Shown piece by piece: positions 46,084-54,536 of a stretch of 64,000 bases of DNA. The notes under the pieces were generated by a model. That model was given only the letters and a program-made list of their open reading frames with translations. It did not search any database and was not told the DNA's origin. The position numbers and the translations under genes are program-made. The DNA comes from Salinibaculum litoreum (GTDB lineage: Archaea; Halobacteriota; Halobacteria; Halobacteriales; Haloarculaceae). The DNA lies in the NCBI GenBank assembly GCA_009789175.1, contig CP046866.1, positions 3,251,992 to 3,315,991 of the forward strand. Reading direction: 5' to 3'. Each line of letters opens with the position of its first letter. Position 1 is the stretch's first letter.

Positions 46084-46806
46084 ATGGGTGCAATCGCAAT
46101 CAACGTCGGTGCCAACACCAACGAGCCGGGATTTCGCGGCCCGGTCCGGCCGGACGGCTCGTTCGAGTACATCCCCATTCCGGAGTCCGAACCGGCCACG
46201 GACCCGCCGACGTACGGTGACCTCGCACCACACCTCGACACCGCGATACCCGATGACCTTCGGGACCGGCCGGTTCATCTCGACCCCGAGTTTCCGGAGT
46301 ACCCGTGCTGTGAGCGATATACTTACGGCGACGACCACGGCATCAAGGCCGGCCCGCTCTCGGAGTTGGCGGCGGGGGAGTACGTCTTCTTCTATGCGAC
46401 GCTGTCAGTGCAATCGCCCGCGGACTGGCTCCCGCCGACGTGGGGGGCCTTTCTCATCGGTCACTTCCGGCTGGCACAGGACCCACTCACCGGCGAGGAG
46501 TACGCGGCGCTGGACGCTGCCGGCCAGGACCCGTTTCTCAACAATGCACACGTTCGCCGCAACCCCGTCGATGCACGCGTGTTGCTGCTGGGCGACCCCG
46601 AGGAGTCGATGCTGTATGACCACTGTGTTCCTCTTTCGCGTGTCAGTGGCGGGAGCGACGCAAACCGGCTCGTGACCGCGCTATCGGCGGACTCTGGAAA
46701 GGGACCGTGGTGGCGACGACCGCTTCGATTCGACGACGGGGCGACCGACCACCTCCTCGCGTATGCCCGAGCAGTCGCCGCGAGGGAAGAGAGTTATCAC
46801 GGCTGA
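46084..46806 (+). CDS. Possible Nmad3-type nucleotide-modification protein
   Basis: 240 residues from the ATG at 46084; a GTG two codons earlier is also possible. It begins GAIAINVGANTNEPGFRGPV and contains PEYPCCERYTYGDDHGIKAG, GEYVFFYATLSVQ and WGAFLIGHF. From memory this resembles the Nmad3 (nucleotide modification associated domain) family; I could not verify that. The start lies next to the KaiC-like gene, which begins 20 nt after its stop. Confidence 0.6.
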   Translation: MGAIAINVGANTNEPGFRGPVRPDGSFEYIPIPESEPATDPPTYGDLAPHLDTAIPDDLRDRPVHLDPEFPEYPCCERYTYGDDHGIKAGPLSELAAGEYVFFYATLSVQSPADWLPPTWGAFLIGHFRLAQDPLTGEEYAALDAAGQDPFLNNAHVRRNPVDARVLLLGDPEESMLYDHCVPLSRVSGGSDANRLVTALSADSGKGPWWRRPLRFDDGATDHLLAYARAVAAREESYHG

Positions 46807-46825
46807 GAACAAAGAGCAAACATCT

Positions 46826-47539
46826 ATGCCTCGACGTGGCCATGTTCAGCGCATGCGTCTTTCGACTGGCGTCCCGGGTTTCGACGAACTCGTAGAGGGG
46901 GGACTCTTGAGCGACCGGTTGTATGTCGTCAGCGGCCCGCCGGGTAGCGGGAAGACGACGTTTTGCTCGCAGTTCATCACGCAAGGAGCCAAGGAAGGAG
47001 CGGACTGTCTGTATGTCACCATGCACGAGACGAAGGATGAGCTGATGCAGGACATGTCCGGATACGACTTCGGCTTCGACCGGGCGGTGCAGTCCGACAA
47101 TATCCAGTTTCTCAACCTCGTCACGGAAGCAGGCAAGCGCACTATCACCCAGTTTGGAACCGACGGCGGTCTCACCAACCGGCTGGTCGCCTTCATCGAG
47201 TCAAACGACGTGGAACGCGTCGTCATCGACTCCACGATGTTGCTTCAGCACTTCTTCTCGGATATGTCCGACGAGATTACGGGCTTTCTCTCCGCGCTGA
47301 AACAGACCGACGCGACAGTGTTGCTCATCTCGGAGATGACCGACCCGACCTCCTACTCCGACGAGCATTACCTCGCACACGGCGTCATCTTCTTCCATAA
47401 CTTCCTCGATTCCTCCGGGATGACACGCGGCATCCAGGTCATCAAGATGCGGGGGACCGCTATCGACTGTGATATCCGCGAGATTAGCTTCTCCGACCAG
47501 GGGTTGCGCGTCCACCCGGACCGGAAGGTCCAGGGATAA
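46826..47539 (+). CDS. Single-domain KaiC-like ATPase
   Basis: 237 residues from the ATG at 46826, supported by a TATA-like GAGTTATC about 30 nt upstream; an ATG at 46853 (MRLSTGVPGFDEL) is the conserved-core alternative. One RecA/KaiC domain: Walker A GPPGSGKT (37-44), E68 in VTMHETKDEL, Walker B RVVIDS with D135. The second catalytic glutamate of KaiC is not obvious. Such stand-alone domains act as regulatory ATPases in archaea. The next gene starts 1 nt after its stop, so they form a pair. Confidence 0.85.
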   Translation: MPRRGHVQRMRLSTGVPGFDELVEGGLLSDRLYVVSGPPGSGKTTFCSQFITQGAKEGADCLYVTMHETKDELMQDMSGYDFGFDRAVQSDNIQFLNLVTEAGKRTITQFGTDGGLTNRLVAFIESNDVERVVIDSTMLLQHFFSDMSDEITGFLSALKQTDATVLLISEMTDPTSYSDEHYLAHGVIFFHNFLDSSGMTRGIQVIKMRGTAIDCDIREISFSDQGLRVHPDRKVQG

Positions 47540-47540
47540 G

Positions 47541-47957
47541 ATGAGCAAGTACGAACGGGCCTACGGCAAAGACTGGGACTCCATCGACAAGGACGAGGCT
47601 ATCGACCGGGCCTACGCCCTGGGCGTGGCCGCGTCGCTGGGTGAGTACCATCCAGACGAACTCGACCGCATCCGCTCGGAGATGGACACCTCCTACAACA
47701 AAAGCGTCGTCGACCTGGCCTTTGACGAGGGGAAAAACGAGGCCCGCGAGATAGATGCCGATTCCGACCGCACCGAGAGCAGCCCGGTCTGGGCAGAACT
47801 CGTCGAGGGCGAGACGGTTACCGTCGCCGATGACGAGGTGCCCACCGGCGGCCGGGATGGCCTGCCGGACGCTATCGACAAGATGGACGCGCTGGAGCGA
47901 CCGGAGCCCGACAAAAACGAAGCAGTCGAACGCCCCGATTTCCTGGATAAGGACTAG
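47541..47957 (+). CDS. Acidic protein, probable partner of the KaiC-like ATPase
   Basis: 138 residues, very acidic, mostly helical at the N-terminus (MSKYERAYGKDWDSIDKDEA, then YALGVAASLGEYHPDELDRI) and disordered-looking toward the end. No domain recognised. It starts 1 nt after the KaiC-like stop, so translation is probably coupled. The stop shares CTAG with the convergent UspA gene. Confidence 0.7.
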   Translation: MSKYERAYGKDWDSIDKDEAIDRAYALGVAASLGEYHPDELDRIRSEMDTSYNKSVVDLAFDEGKNEAREIDADSDRTESSPVWAELVEGETVTVADDEVPTGGRDGLPDAIDKMDALERPEPDKNEAVERPDFLDKD

Positions 47958-48382
47958 TCCTCTGTCGAGACCAGCACTGGCCGGGTGGATTCGAGCAGCA
48001 CCGACTGTGTTACACTGCCGAAAAGCACTTTCCCGGTCGGCGTCCGCTTGCGGCCACTCATCGCGATGAGGTCCGCGTCCACCTCGTCTGCGACTGCGAG
48101 GATTTCTTCGGCCGGTGAGCCGTGTGTCCGCTGCTGGTCGATATCGATGCCGGCCGCGTCCAGTATCTCGCCGACCGCGTCGACTGTCTCCGGGAACTCC
48201 GTCTCGTCGAAAAACTCCTCGGAACTGACTCTCCCTCCGCCGTCACCGACGCTGTACGGTTCGTCGACGTTCAAGACGACGACCGACAGGTCCTCGGGGT
48301 CCCGCGGCAGGTCGGTCACGTCGCGTGCGGCACGCGTTGCGCGCTCTTCGTTGGTGTCGACCGGCAACAGCACACGATACAT
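47954..48382 (-). CDS. UspA universal stress protein
   Basis: 142 residues, one Usp domain: YRVLLPVDTNEERATRAAR at the start and MSGRKRTPTGKVLFGSVTQS near the end, the ATP-binding G-x2-G-x9-G(S) pattern. Soluble. Its role would be nucleotide-dependent stress or nutrient signalling. It lies next to, and on the same strand as, the larger FNT-UspA gene, 112 nt downstream of it. Confidence 0.9.
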   Translation of the reverse strand: MYRVLLPVDTNEERATRAARDVTDLPRDPEDLSVVVLNVDEPYSVGDGGGRVSSEEFFDETEFPETVDAVGEILDAAGIDIDQQRTHGSPAEEILAVADEVDADLIAMSGRKRTPTGKVLFGSVTQSVLLESTRPVLVSTED

Positions 48383-48493
48383 ACCACGGCGTAGGCTGGC
48401 TCTCCAGGTAATGGAGCCGACGATTCCCAGTTCGTAGCGGTCGGGCCATGATTTACATAGCCGCTTCGGAAACCGTTCACATTCGGTCAGCGG

Positions 48494-50326
48494 TCACTTG
48501 AACAGACGGCCGAGAAGCCCGCGACCGCTGCCGCGCTCGGTGAGTGCGACCGAACAGTCGATATCGTCGATGACATCCAGATACAGTGCGTCCCGGGCGA
48601 GTCGCGAAAGTAGCCCCCGTTCGGAGGCCCCGAGGAGGACGAGTGTGTGCTCATCGGCCTCGCGTTCGATTGCATGTTCGACATCGCCGGAGTCGTCGAC
48701 GACCTGGATGGCATCTTTGAGGTCGTGGTCGATAGCCCAGTCGGCGAGGAACTGCTCGCCACGCTCCCGTTTCTCCGGGCTGTCGACGACGTGCAGCAGG
48801 CTGATTTCGGCCCCATCGAGGTCACGGAGCGTCCGTGCGACCTCCGCACTCAGGTCCGACGCCGGGCCACCCGCAGTCGGCAGGAGGACTCGTGAGGTGT
48901 CGAGGCCGCGGTTTTTCAGGACGATGAAATCACAGGGCAGATGGCTGGCAAACTCCTCCAGCGGGCGGTCCGAGCGGGCGGCGTTCCAGACATCGTCGTT
49001 GCCCCAGCCCATCACCACGAGGTCGGCCTCCTTGCGCTGGGCGATACTGAACACCTCCTCGAACGAGCGATGGGAGAGTACCGTCGAGGTATCACACTCG
49101 ACACCGTAGGTCTCGGCCGTCTCGTGGATGTCGGCCATCAACTCCTCCGATTCGTCGATGATGCGGCGGCTCTGCTGGACGCCGTAGTTCCGGCCGGCCC
49201 GCTGTGGCATCTGGACGACGTGGACTGCATGCAGGATGGCATCGTCCTTGCCACTCGCGAGTCGGCAGGCGAACTCCTTGAGTTGGCCCTCGGTCCGCGG
49301 GTTGGTGATGGGGACGACGACCCGGAACGGCTCCCCGTCAGTCGTCGGCACTGCGGGCTCTGCAGTATCGATAAGCGGGACGTACGACCGTCCGGCGCGA
49401 CTGCCCAGGAACCACTCACGGCGGGAGAGTCGCCGCTCTGCCCCCTCGAACCGGGCGGATTCCAGCCGGCGCTCGGTCGTCTGGAAGTAGTTGACGACCG
49501 TCACCAGTACCACGCCGCCGACGGTGTTGCCCGCAAGCACCGGGATGACGAACTCGGTAATGCCGACAAACAGCGAGAGGTCGCCGTGCAAGACCAGATA
49601 GACCATCTCCGTATACGAGACGACAACGTGAAAGAGCCCGCCCAGCGGAATCGCGAGGAAGGCGAGATAGACGACGGCGAGCCGCGAAATCGTGTCCTGG
49701 GAGGCGTACTCGACCCAGACGACGCCGGCGACGATGAGACCCGCGAAGGCGGCTTTCGTGAACAGAACCGAAGAACTGGTCTCGATACCTTTCGAGGCGA
49801 TTTTCGCGGCCGCCTCGGCGGCGTCCGGCGAGAGGACGCCACCGTAGGCCAGTGCCATTGCTCCGAAGGTACCGCCGACGAAATTGCCCGCCAGCACGAC
49901 CGCCCAGTTGCGAAGCAGGGCCGGAATCGACGCGATGCGCTCCAGCGTGAGCGCCACCGGCGGGAGCGTATTCTCGGTATAGAGCTGGTAGCCGCCGATG
50001 ATGATGTAGATGAACCCCAGCGGATACAGCAATGCCGACAGAATCGGGTCGCCGCCGGTCGAGGCAGTCAGCGAGACGTACAGCAGGAAGGTGATGGTGA
50101 TAGCGAAGCCGGCCGCGAGCGCGCTGAAGAAGAGTTCGCGCTTGCCGGCGGTAATCTCCTCGTCGGCGGCGGCGACGATGCGCTGGAACACCTCATCGGA
50201 GGAGAAGCGGTCGCGGACGACCCGGCCGGCCGCTGGCGCGCCGCTTCTGGAGCGCTCGACTGCCTCCCGGACGCTCTCTTCGGGAGCGACAGTCTCATCC
50301 TCGTCCGTACGTTTGGGGTCGGCCAT
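48494..50326 (-). CDS. FNT channel fused to two UspA domains
   Basis: 610 residues. The N-terminal half (about 60-310) has six membrane helices and reads like the formate/nitrite transporter family (YTENTLPPVALTLERI, AVVLAGNFVGGTFGAMA, VVWVEYASQD, HVVVSYTEM, VLAGNTVGGVVLV). Two Usp domains follow (about 336-480 and 485-600), the first with VVMGWGNDDVW. The channel would pass formate, nitrite or similar anions, gated by the cytoplasmic nucleotide-binding domains. A stand-alone UspA follows downstream. Confidence 0.88.
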   Translation of the reverse strand: MADPKRTDEDETVAPEESVREAVERSRSGAPAAGRVVRDRFSSDEVFQRIVAAADEEITAGKRELFFSALAAGFAITITFLLYVSLTASTGGDPILSALLYPLGFIYIIIGGYQLYTENTLPPVALTLERIASIPALLRNWAVVLAGNFVGGTFGAMALAYGGVLSPDAAEAAAKIASKGIETSSSVLFTKAAFAGLIVAGVVWVEYASQDTISRLAVVYLAFLAIPLGGLFHVVVSYTEMVYLVLHGDLSLFVGITEFVIPVLAGNTVGGVVLVTVVNYFQTTERRLESARFEGAERRLSRREWFLGSRAGRSYVPLIDTAEPAVPTTDGEPFRVVVPITNPRTEGQLKEFACRLASGKDDAILHAVHVVQMPQRAGRNYGVQQSRRIIDESEELMADIHETAETYGVECDTSTVLSHRSFEEVFSIAQRKEADLVVMGWGNDDVWNAARSDRPLEEFASHLPCDFIVLKNRGLDTSRVLLPTAGGPASDLSAEVARTLRDLDGAEISLLHVVDSPEKRERGEQFLADWAIDHDLKDAIQVVDDSGDVEHAIEREADEHTLVLLGASERGLLSRLARDALYLDVIDDIDCSVALTERGSGRGLLGRLFK

Positions 50327-50400
50327 CTATGGGGTCCGAGACGCCCAGCAGATTAAATCTCTGTGTTTCCGACTCTCATGTTTCGGACCCCGCTGACGGC

Positions 50401-52023
50401 TTAGCCCTCGCCGACCATCTGGTCGTGGCCTTCCCACTCCTGCTCGCGGAGCTCGTACTTCTGAATCTTCCCCGTCGATGTCTTCGGGAGGTCCTCGACG
50501 AACTCGACGATGCGCACGGCCTTGTAGTCCGCCAGGTGCGCTTTGGTGAACTCGATAATCTCCTCGGCGGTCACGTCCGGGTTGTCGGGGTCGCCGTTTT
50601 TCGGGACGATGTAGGCTTTCGGCGTCTCGCCCCACTCCTCGCTGGGCGCGGGGACGATGGCAACCTCGCGGACCTCGGGGTGGTTGTACAGGCAGTCCTC
50701 TAGCTGGAGGCTGGAGATGTTCTCGCCGCCGGAGATGATGATGTCCTTCTTGCGGTCTTTGATTTTGAGCATGTCGTCCTCGTCGAGCGTCGCCAGGTCG
50801 CCGGTGTGGAACCACCCCTCCCGGCGGGCGCTAAAGGCCTGCTCGGTCTGTTCGGGTTTGTTCCAGTACCCCTCCATAATCTGGTTGCCACGGACGACGA
50901 TTTCGCCGATGGTCTCGTCGTCTCTGGGGACGGTGTTGCCCTCCTCGTCGACGACATCGATTTCGGTCCCGAGCATGGCAAAGCCCTGCCTGTTTTTGAT
51001 GTCGAAGCGGGCGTCGTCGCTCTGGTCGAACAGGCGGCTGTAGTCGGAGGTGACGATGAGCGGCCCCGTCTCCGTGGAGCCGTACATGTGCTTGAAATAC
51101 CAGCCGATGTCGTCTTCGAGCGTGCGCATCGTCTGTTCTGGTGGCGCGGCCCCACCGGAGGCGATGCGCAGGTCGTTGTCGCCGGTGGTCTGGGGGTCCT
51201 CGTTTTCCCAGTATTCGATGAGCATGTTCATCACCGTCGGCGCACAGCACATATACGAGACGTCCTCGTCGACGATTTTCTCGAAGGTGCGGCCGGGGTC
51301 GAACCCGCGAGCGCAGATGTGACGTGCCCCCACGCCCGTGATAGCGAAGATGTGGCCCCACCCGTTGACGTGAAACATCGGGAGCGTCCAGTAGTAGACG
51401 TCGTCGCTGGTAATCGACTGCTGGTGGGCGGTGAGATAGGCGTGGATGGTCTCACACCTGTGGGTTCGCATCACGCCTTTCGGGTCGCCCGTGGTTCCCG
51501 AGGTGTAGTTGATGGTGATGAGGTCGTCCTCGGCCATCTCGGGGCGCTCGTACTCCTCGGGGTCGTACGCCGCGATGACAGCCTCGAAGTCCGCCCACTC
51601 CTGGTCGGTGTCGGCGCGGTCAGCGTCCGTACAGATGTAGGTCTCGACGCCCACTGCCTCCCGTATGGGGTCGATGTTCTCGACGAAATCATAGTCACAG
51701 ACGATGGCGTCGATGCCGGCGTCGTCGAGGATGTACTTGTTTTCCTCCGGTGTGAGTCGGTAGTTCAGTGGCGTGTGGACTGCGCCAATCTGGATGGCGG
51801 CGTAGGCCGTCTCAAGCTGGTAGTGGGTGTTCGGGTCCAGCACCGCCACGCGGTCGCCCTTCTCGATGCCACGGTCCTGTAACGCCGCCGAGAGACGGTC
51901 GACGCGCTCGCCCAGTTCGCCGTATGTCAGTCGCTCGCCCTCGACCGTGAGGATGGCCTCGTGGCCGCCGAAGTACTTGCGTGCTCTGTCCAGAAACTCC
52001 GTTGCGAGCAGTGGCTTTTCCAT
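50401..52023 (-). CDS. Acyl-CoA synthetase (AMP-forming)
   Basis: 540 residues. The adenylation signature NYTSGTTGDPKGVMRTH is at about 175-191; later motifs YGSTETGPL, RREGWFHTGDLATLDEDD and SGGENISSLQLEDCLYNHPEV (shown in part) complete the ANL superfamily, with a C-terminal catalytic lysine in STGKIQKYELR. It activates a fatty or carboxylic acid as an acyl-adenylate and then a CoA thioester. Chain length cannot be told. Monocistronic by spacing. Confidence 0.92.
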   Translation of the reverse strand: MEKPLLATEFLDRARKYFGGHEAILTVEGERLTYGELGERVDRLSAALQDRGIEKGDRVAVLDPNTHYQLETAYAAIQIGAVHTPLNYRLTPEENKYILDDAGIDAIVCDYDFVENIDPIREAVGVETYICTDADRADTDQEWADFEAVIAAYDPEEYERPEMAEDDLITINYTSGTTGDPKGVMRTHRCETIHAYLTAHQQSITSDDVYYWTLPMFHVNGWGHIFAITGVGARHICARGFDPGRTFEKIVDEDVSYMCCAPTVMNMLIEYWENEDPQTTGDNDLRIASGGAAPPEQTMRTLEDDIGWYFKHMYGSTETGPLIVTSDYSRLFDQSDDARFDIKNRQGFAMLGTEIDVVDEEGNTVPRDDETIGEIVVRGNQIMEGYWNKPEQTEQAFSARREGWFHTGDLATLDEDDMLKIKDRKKDIIISGGENISSLQLEDCLYNHPEVREVAIVPAPSEEWGETPKAYIVPKNGDPDNPDVTAEEIIEFTKAHLADYKAVRIVEFVEDLPKTSTGKIQKYELREQEWEGHDQMVGEG

Positions 52024-52130
52024 AGTCTATGGGCTATGACAACGCACATCAGGAAAGAACAGCGGGTTGCTATGTCAAACGCCGCGGTACTTCCGCGGTC
52101 GGCGGTCTGGACTACGGTGTCGGTGTTCGG

Positions 52131-52418
52131 TTACAGCGAGACGACGGTGTGGCCGTCCTCGCCGAGGCAGGTCGCGTCCCGGTCGCTGTATCCCTTCCGA
52201 CCGATAGCGCCCTCGCCCAGTGCGCTGTACACTGCAAGCCGGGCGTCCTCCTCGGTCTCGAACTCCTCGTTGGGGAGCGTGTCCAGCACGTCACCGAGCG
52301 TCGACGCACCGTTTGGCAGTTCCAGTTCCGTCTCGCCGTGTTCCTCGACGAACTCCTCTGTCGTTGTCGGGAAGGTCTGTGCTGCGAAGGTTTCCTCTGC
52401 GTCGCGCACGAGTCTCAT
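52131..52418 (-). CDS. DUF5789-like small acidic protein
   Basis: 95 residues with the layout of a haloarchaeal family I recall as DUF5789: LPNGASTLGDVLDTLPNEEF, then EDARLAVYSALGEGAIGRKG and a DRD element. A small helical domain of the kind seen in DUF2795 proteins. Function unknown. AT-rich sequence upstream (CAGATAAATC) may be its promoter. Confidence 0.75.
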   Translation of the reverse strand: MRLVRDAEETFAAQTFPTTTEEFVEEHGETELELPNGASTLGDVLDTLPNEEFETEEDARLAVYSALGEGAIGRKGYSDRDATCLGEDGHTVVSL

Positions 52419-52627
52419 ATCTCCGCATGATCGACCGTTACAGATAAATCTTCACTATTTATGATTTCACTCGCCTGTAGGTCTTCTAGTGCGTTTAATG
52501 CTCACAGCAAAAGTGCCGGTCGATGCGTTCTGCACCTCGACGGACACCGAAACAGCCCGGGGTTTCGGTCGCCCGTTGGTTCTCCGGGGCCGCAGGGTTC
52601 AAGCGGGGTCCGCCCCTACCGGTACGT

Positions 52628-52792
52628 ATGCAGTGTCACTACTGCGAGCGAGACGCCGACATCGCCGTCGAGAAAGAAGGGGTCAAAGTCGGTCTCTGCC
52701 AGACACATTTCCAAGAGCAGATGGAAGACCTCGCCGACTCCGAGTGGCTTGATGACGTAGAGGAAGAACTCAACATCGACTCCCGAGAGTGA
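52628..52792 (+). CDS. Small zinc-binding protein
   Basis: 54 residues. C3 and C6 (MQCHYCERD) with C24 and H27 (LCQTHF) form a plausible zinc site; the C-terminal half is an acidic helix. A conserved haloarchaeal micro-protein, function unknown. The ATG at 52628 starts at the first cysteine pair; the open frame upstream is not protein-like. Confidence 0.72.
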   Translation: MQCHYCERDADIAVEKEGVKVGLCQTHFQEQMEDLADSEWLDDVEEELNIDSRE

Positions 52793-53090
52793 CGCTGCGG
52801 CCACGTTTTGTCGAGTTGTCTCCCAGCCACGTTTTTCCCGCTTGGGTTCGCGCGAAAAACGTGGGCGAAAAAGGCCGACGGCTCGGTCTTCGACCTCGTC
52901 GTCGGTGCACCGCCTCGCGTCGCTCGGCCGATGCTAGTGCACATTCCGCACGCTTAGTCAATGTCCGATACAGCTGACGCGGTGAACAGCAAGCGTCCAC
53001 GCGAGCAACGCGAGCGCACCCGTGGCCGAAAAAGGGACTGTTAGCGACTGCTTGGTGCTGTAGAGACGCTGAACCGGGGACTGAAACGCG
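52793..53090. other. Intergenic region with a dispersed 20-mer
   Basis: About 300 bp with no gene. It holds AAAAACGTGGGCGAAAAAGG at 52855-52874, found again identically at 55848-55867. The nearby GCCACGTTTTTC (52826-52837) is partly an inverted match. Nothing else recognised. Confidence 0.6.
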
Positions 53091-53261
53091 TTACCGTGGC
53101 GTCTGTTGCTCGTAGGCGTCACCGAGCCGGCGGACCGCCCGGTGAATCGGGAGTCGAAAGCCCAGACGCTGGGTCACCATCGCCACCGGCAACATGAGGA
53201 TGCCGGCGAGCAGGGTCAACTGATACAGTGCGAGCAGGGTTGCACGGTAAATCCGTTCCAT
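53091..53261 (-). CDS. 56-residue membrane micro-protein
   Basis: 56 residues beginning MERIYRATLLALYQLTLLAG; one hydrophobic helix (about 8-32) followed by a basic tail ending YEQQTPR. A strong TATA box (TTTATATAC, about 53287-53295) lies about 39 nt before the ATG, and GGAG sits just before the start as a ribosome-binding site. Similar short proteins occur in other Halobacteria, as far as I recall. Role unknown. Confidence 0.65.
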   Translation of the reverse strand: MERIYRATLLALYQLTLLAGILMLPVAMVTQRLGFRLPIHRAVRRLGDAYEQQTPR

Positions 53262-53544
53262 CGTACCTCGCTCCAGTATCGGCGATTCACAGTATATAAA
53301 TGTTTGGTCGGCCCGTGAGAAGGAATTCGACCGCTGTCTTGCGATTATTTGCTACCCCGATCGTGGCCAGCGCCGTCACGTCAGCAATCGCTGTGACGTG
53401 TAATCGAACCGCTGGAAACAGACGAAGTTCGCATACGTTATGAGAATTATTTTGGTGACGTGCGCATCGAAACAGCGGTCGGACGCGGGTCGCTGTCAGC
53501 CGTGAATCAAAAGAGACGTGTATGGGCCGGTCGATTTGACGGAT

Positions 53545-53901
53545 ATGAACTACCGTGTCGTGCTGGAAGCTGCCTGGTTGGTCCACGACGTGGACGACAT
53601 CGACGACGCGATCGGCGTGGCCGTCAGCGAAGCCGGGAAACGCCTCAACGAGGAGGACATGGACTACGTCGAAGTGGAAGTGGGCTTTACTGACTGCCCG
53701 GCCTGCGGGGAACCCTTCGACTCCGCGTTTATCGCCGCCGACACCGCACTCGTCGGTCTCATGCTGGAGATGAAGGTGTTCAACGCCGAGAGCACCGAGC
53801 ACGCCCAGCGCATCGCCAAATCCGACATCGGTGGGGCGCTCCGTGACGTACCGCTGAAAATCGTCGAGACCATCGAGTACGAAGACGACGACAGCGAGTA
53901 G
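53545..53901 (+). CDS. DUF555/UPF0212 family protein
   Basis: 118 residues. [20 protein letters not shown] at the start and [20 protein letters not shown] in the middle match the archaeal DUF555 family; the CxxC pair with nearby residues is a likely zinc site. The family is widespread in Archaea, function unknown. An ATG nine codons upstream is less likely because the family starts at MNYRVV. Confidence 0.88.
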   Translation: MNYRVVLEAAWLVHDVDDIDDAIGVAVSEAGKRLNEEDMDYVEVEVGFTDCPACGEPFDSAFIAADTALVGLMLEMKVFNAESTEHAQRIAKSDIGGALRDVPLKIVETIEYEDDDSE

Positions 53902-53993
53902 CACACCTCGCTTTCGCCGACAGCGACCGTTGCGGCTATCGTCGGGAACGGCGAGCCCGAACCTTTTTGTATTACTTTCAGTTATACAGCAGT

Positions 53994-54536
53994 ATGGAAC
54001 TGCCGACGCCGGAGGACTTGCGGGAGCGACGAACAGAGCTTGGGTTGACCCAGAGCGAGCTGGCCGAGCAAGCGGACGTTTCACAGCCTCTCATCGCACG
54101 CATCGAGGGCGGTGACGTGGACCCGCGGCTCTCGACGCTGCGGCGTATCGTCAACGCCTTGCAGGAGGCCGAGGGCGGGATTCTCCGGGCGTCGGACCTG
54201 ATGTACTCACCGGTTGTCAGCGTCGAACCTGACGCCAGCGTCCACGAGACGACCGAACTGATGGACGAGAAAGGGTACTCACAGATGCCCGTCATCCGGG
54301 AGGGAACGCCACAGGGGCTCATCGCCACCTCGGATATCCGGTCGCGCTCTGAGGAAAACGTCGGCGAACTCCCCGTCGCAGAGGTAATGCACGAGTCGAT
54401 GACCACCGTCGAACCGGATGCGACCATCGACGCCATCGACGCACACCTAGACCACAACGATGCCGTCCTCGTCGTCGAAGACGGCGAGACTGTCGGCATC
54501 ATCACGGAAGCGGACATCGCCCGCCACGTCTCCTAA
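53994..54536 (+). CDS. HTH-CBS transcriptional regulator
   Basis: 180 residues. An N-terminal XRE-type helix-turn-helix (RRTELGLTQSELAEQADVSQ, residues about 12-31) is followed by two CBS domains (LMYSPVVSVEPDASVHETTE and EVMHESMTTVEPDATIDAID). CBS pairs bind adenosine nucleotides or SAM, so it may be an energy- or nucleotide-responsive regulator. A TATA-like TTTTGTATTAC lies about 25 nt upstream. Its stop overlaps that of the phosphatase gene by 4 nt (CTAA). Confidence 0.9.
   Translation: MELPTPEDLRERRTELGLTQSELAEQADVSQPLIARIEGGDVDPRLSTLRRIVNALQEAEGGILRASDLMYSPVVSVEPDASVHETTELMDEKGYSQMPVIREGTPQGLIATSDIRSRSEENVGELPVAEVMHESMTTVEPDATIDAIDAHLDHNDAVLVVEDGETVGIITEADIARHVS

Noticed and set aside
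48941..50356. 471-codon frame antisense to the FNT-UspA gene
   Set aside because: The membrane and Usp motifs on the other strand are unmistakable.
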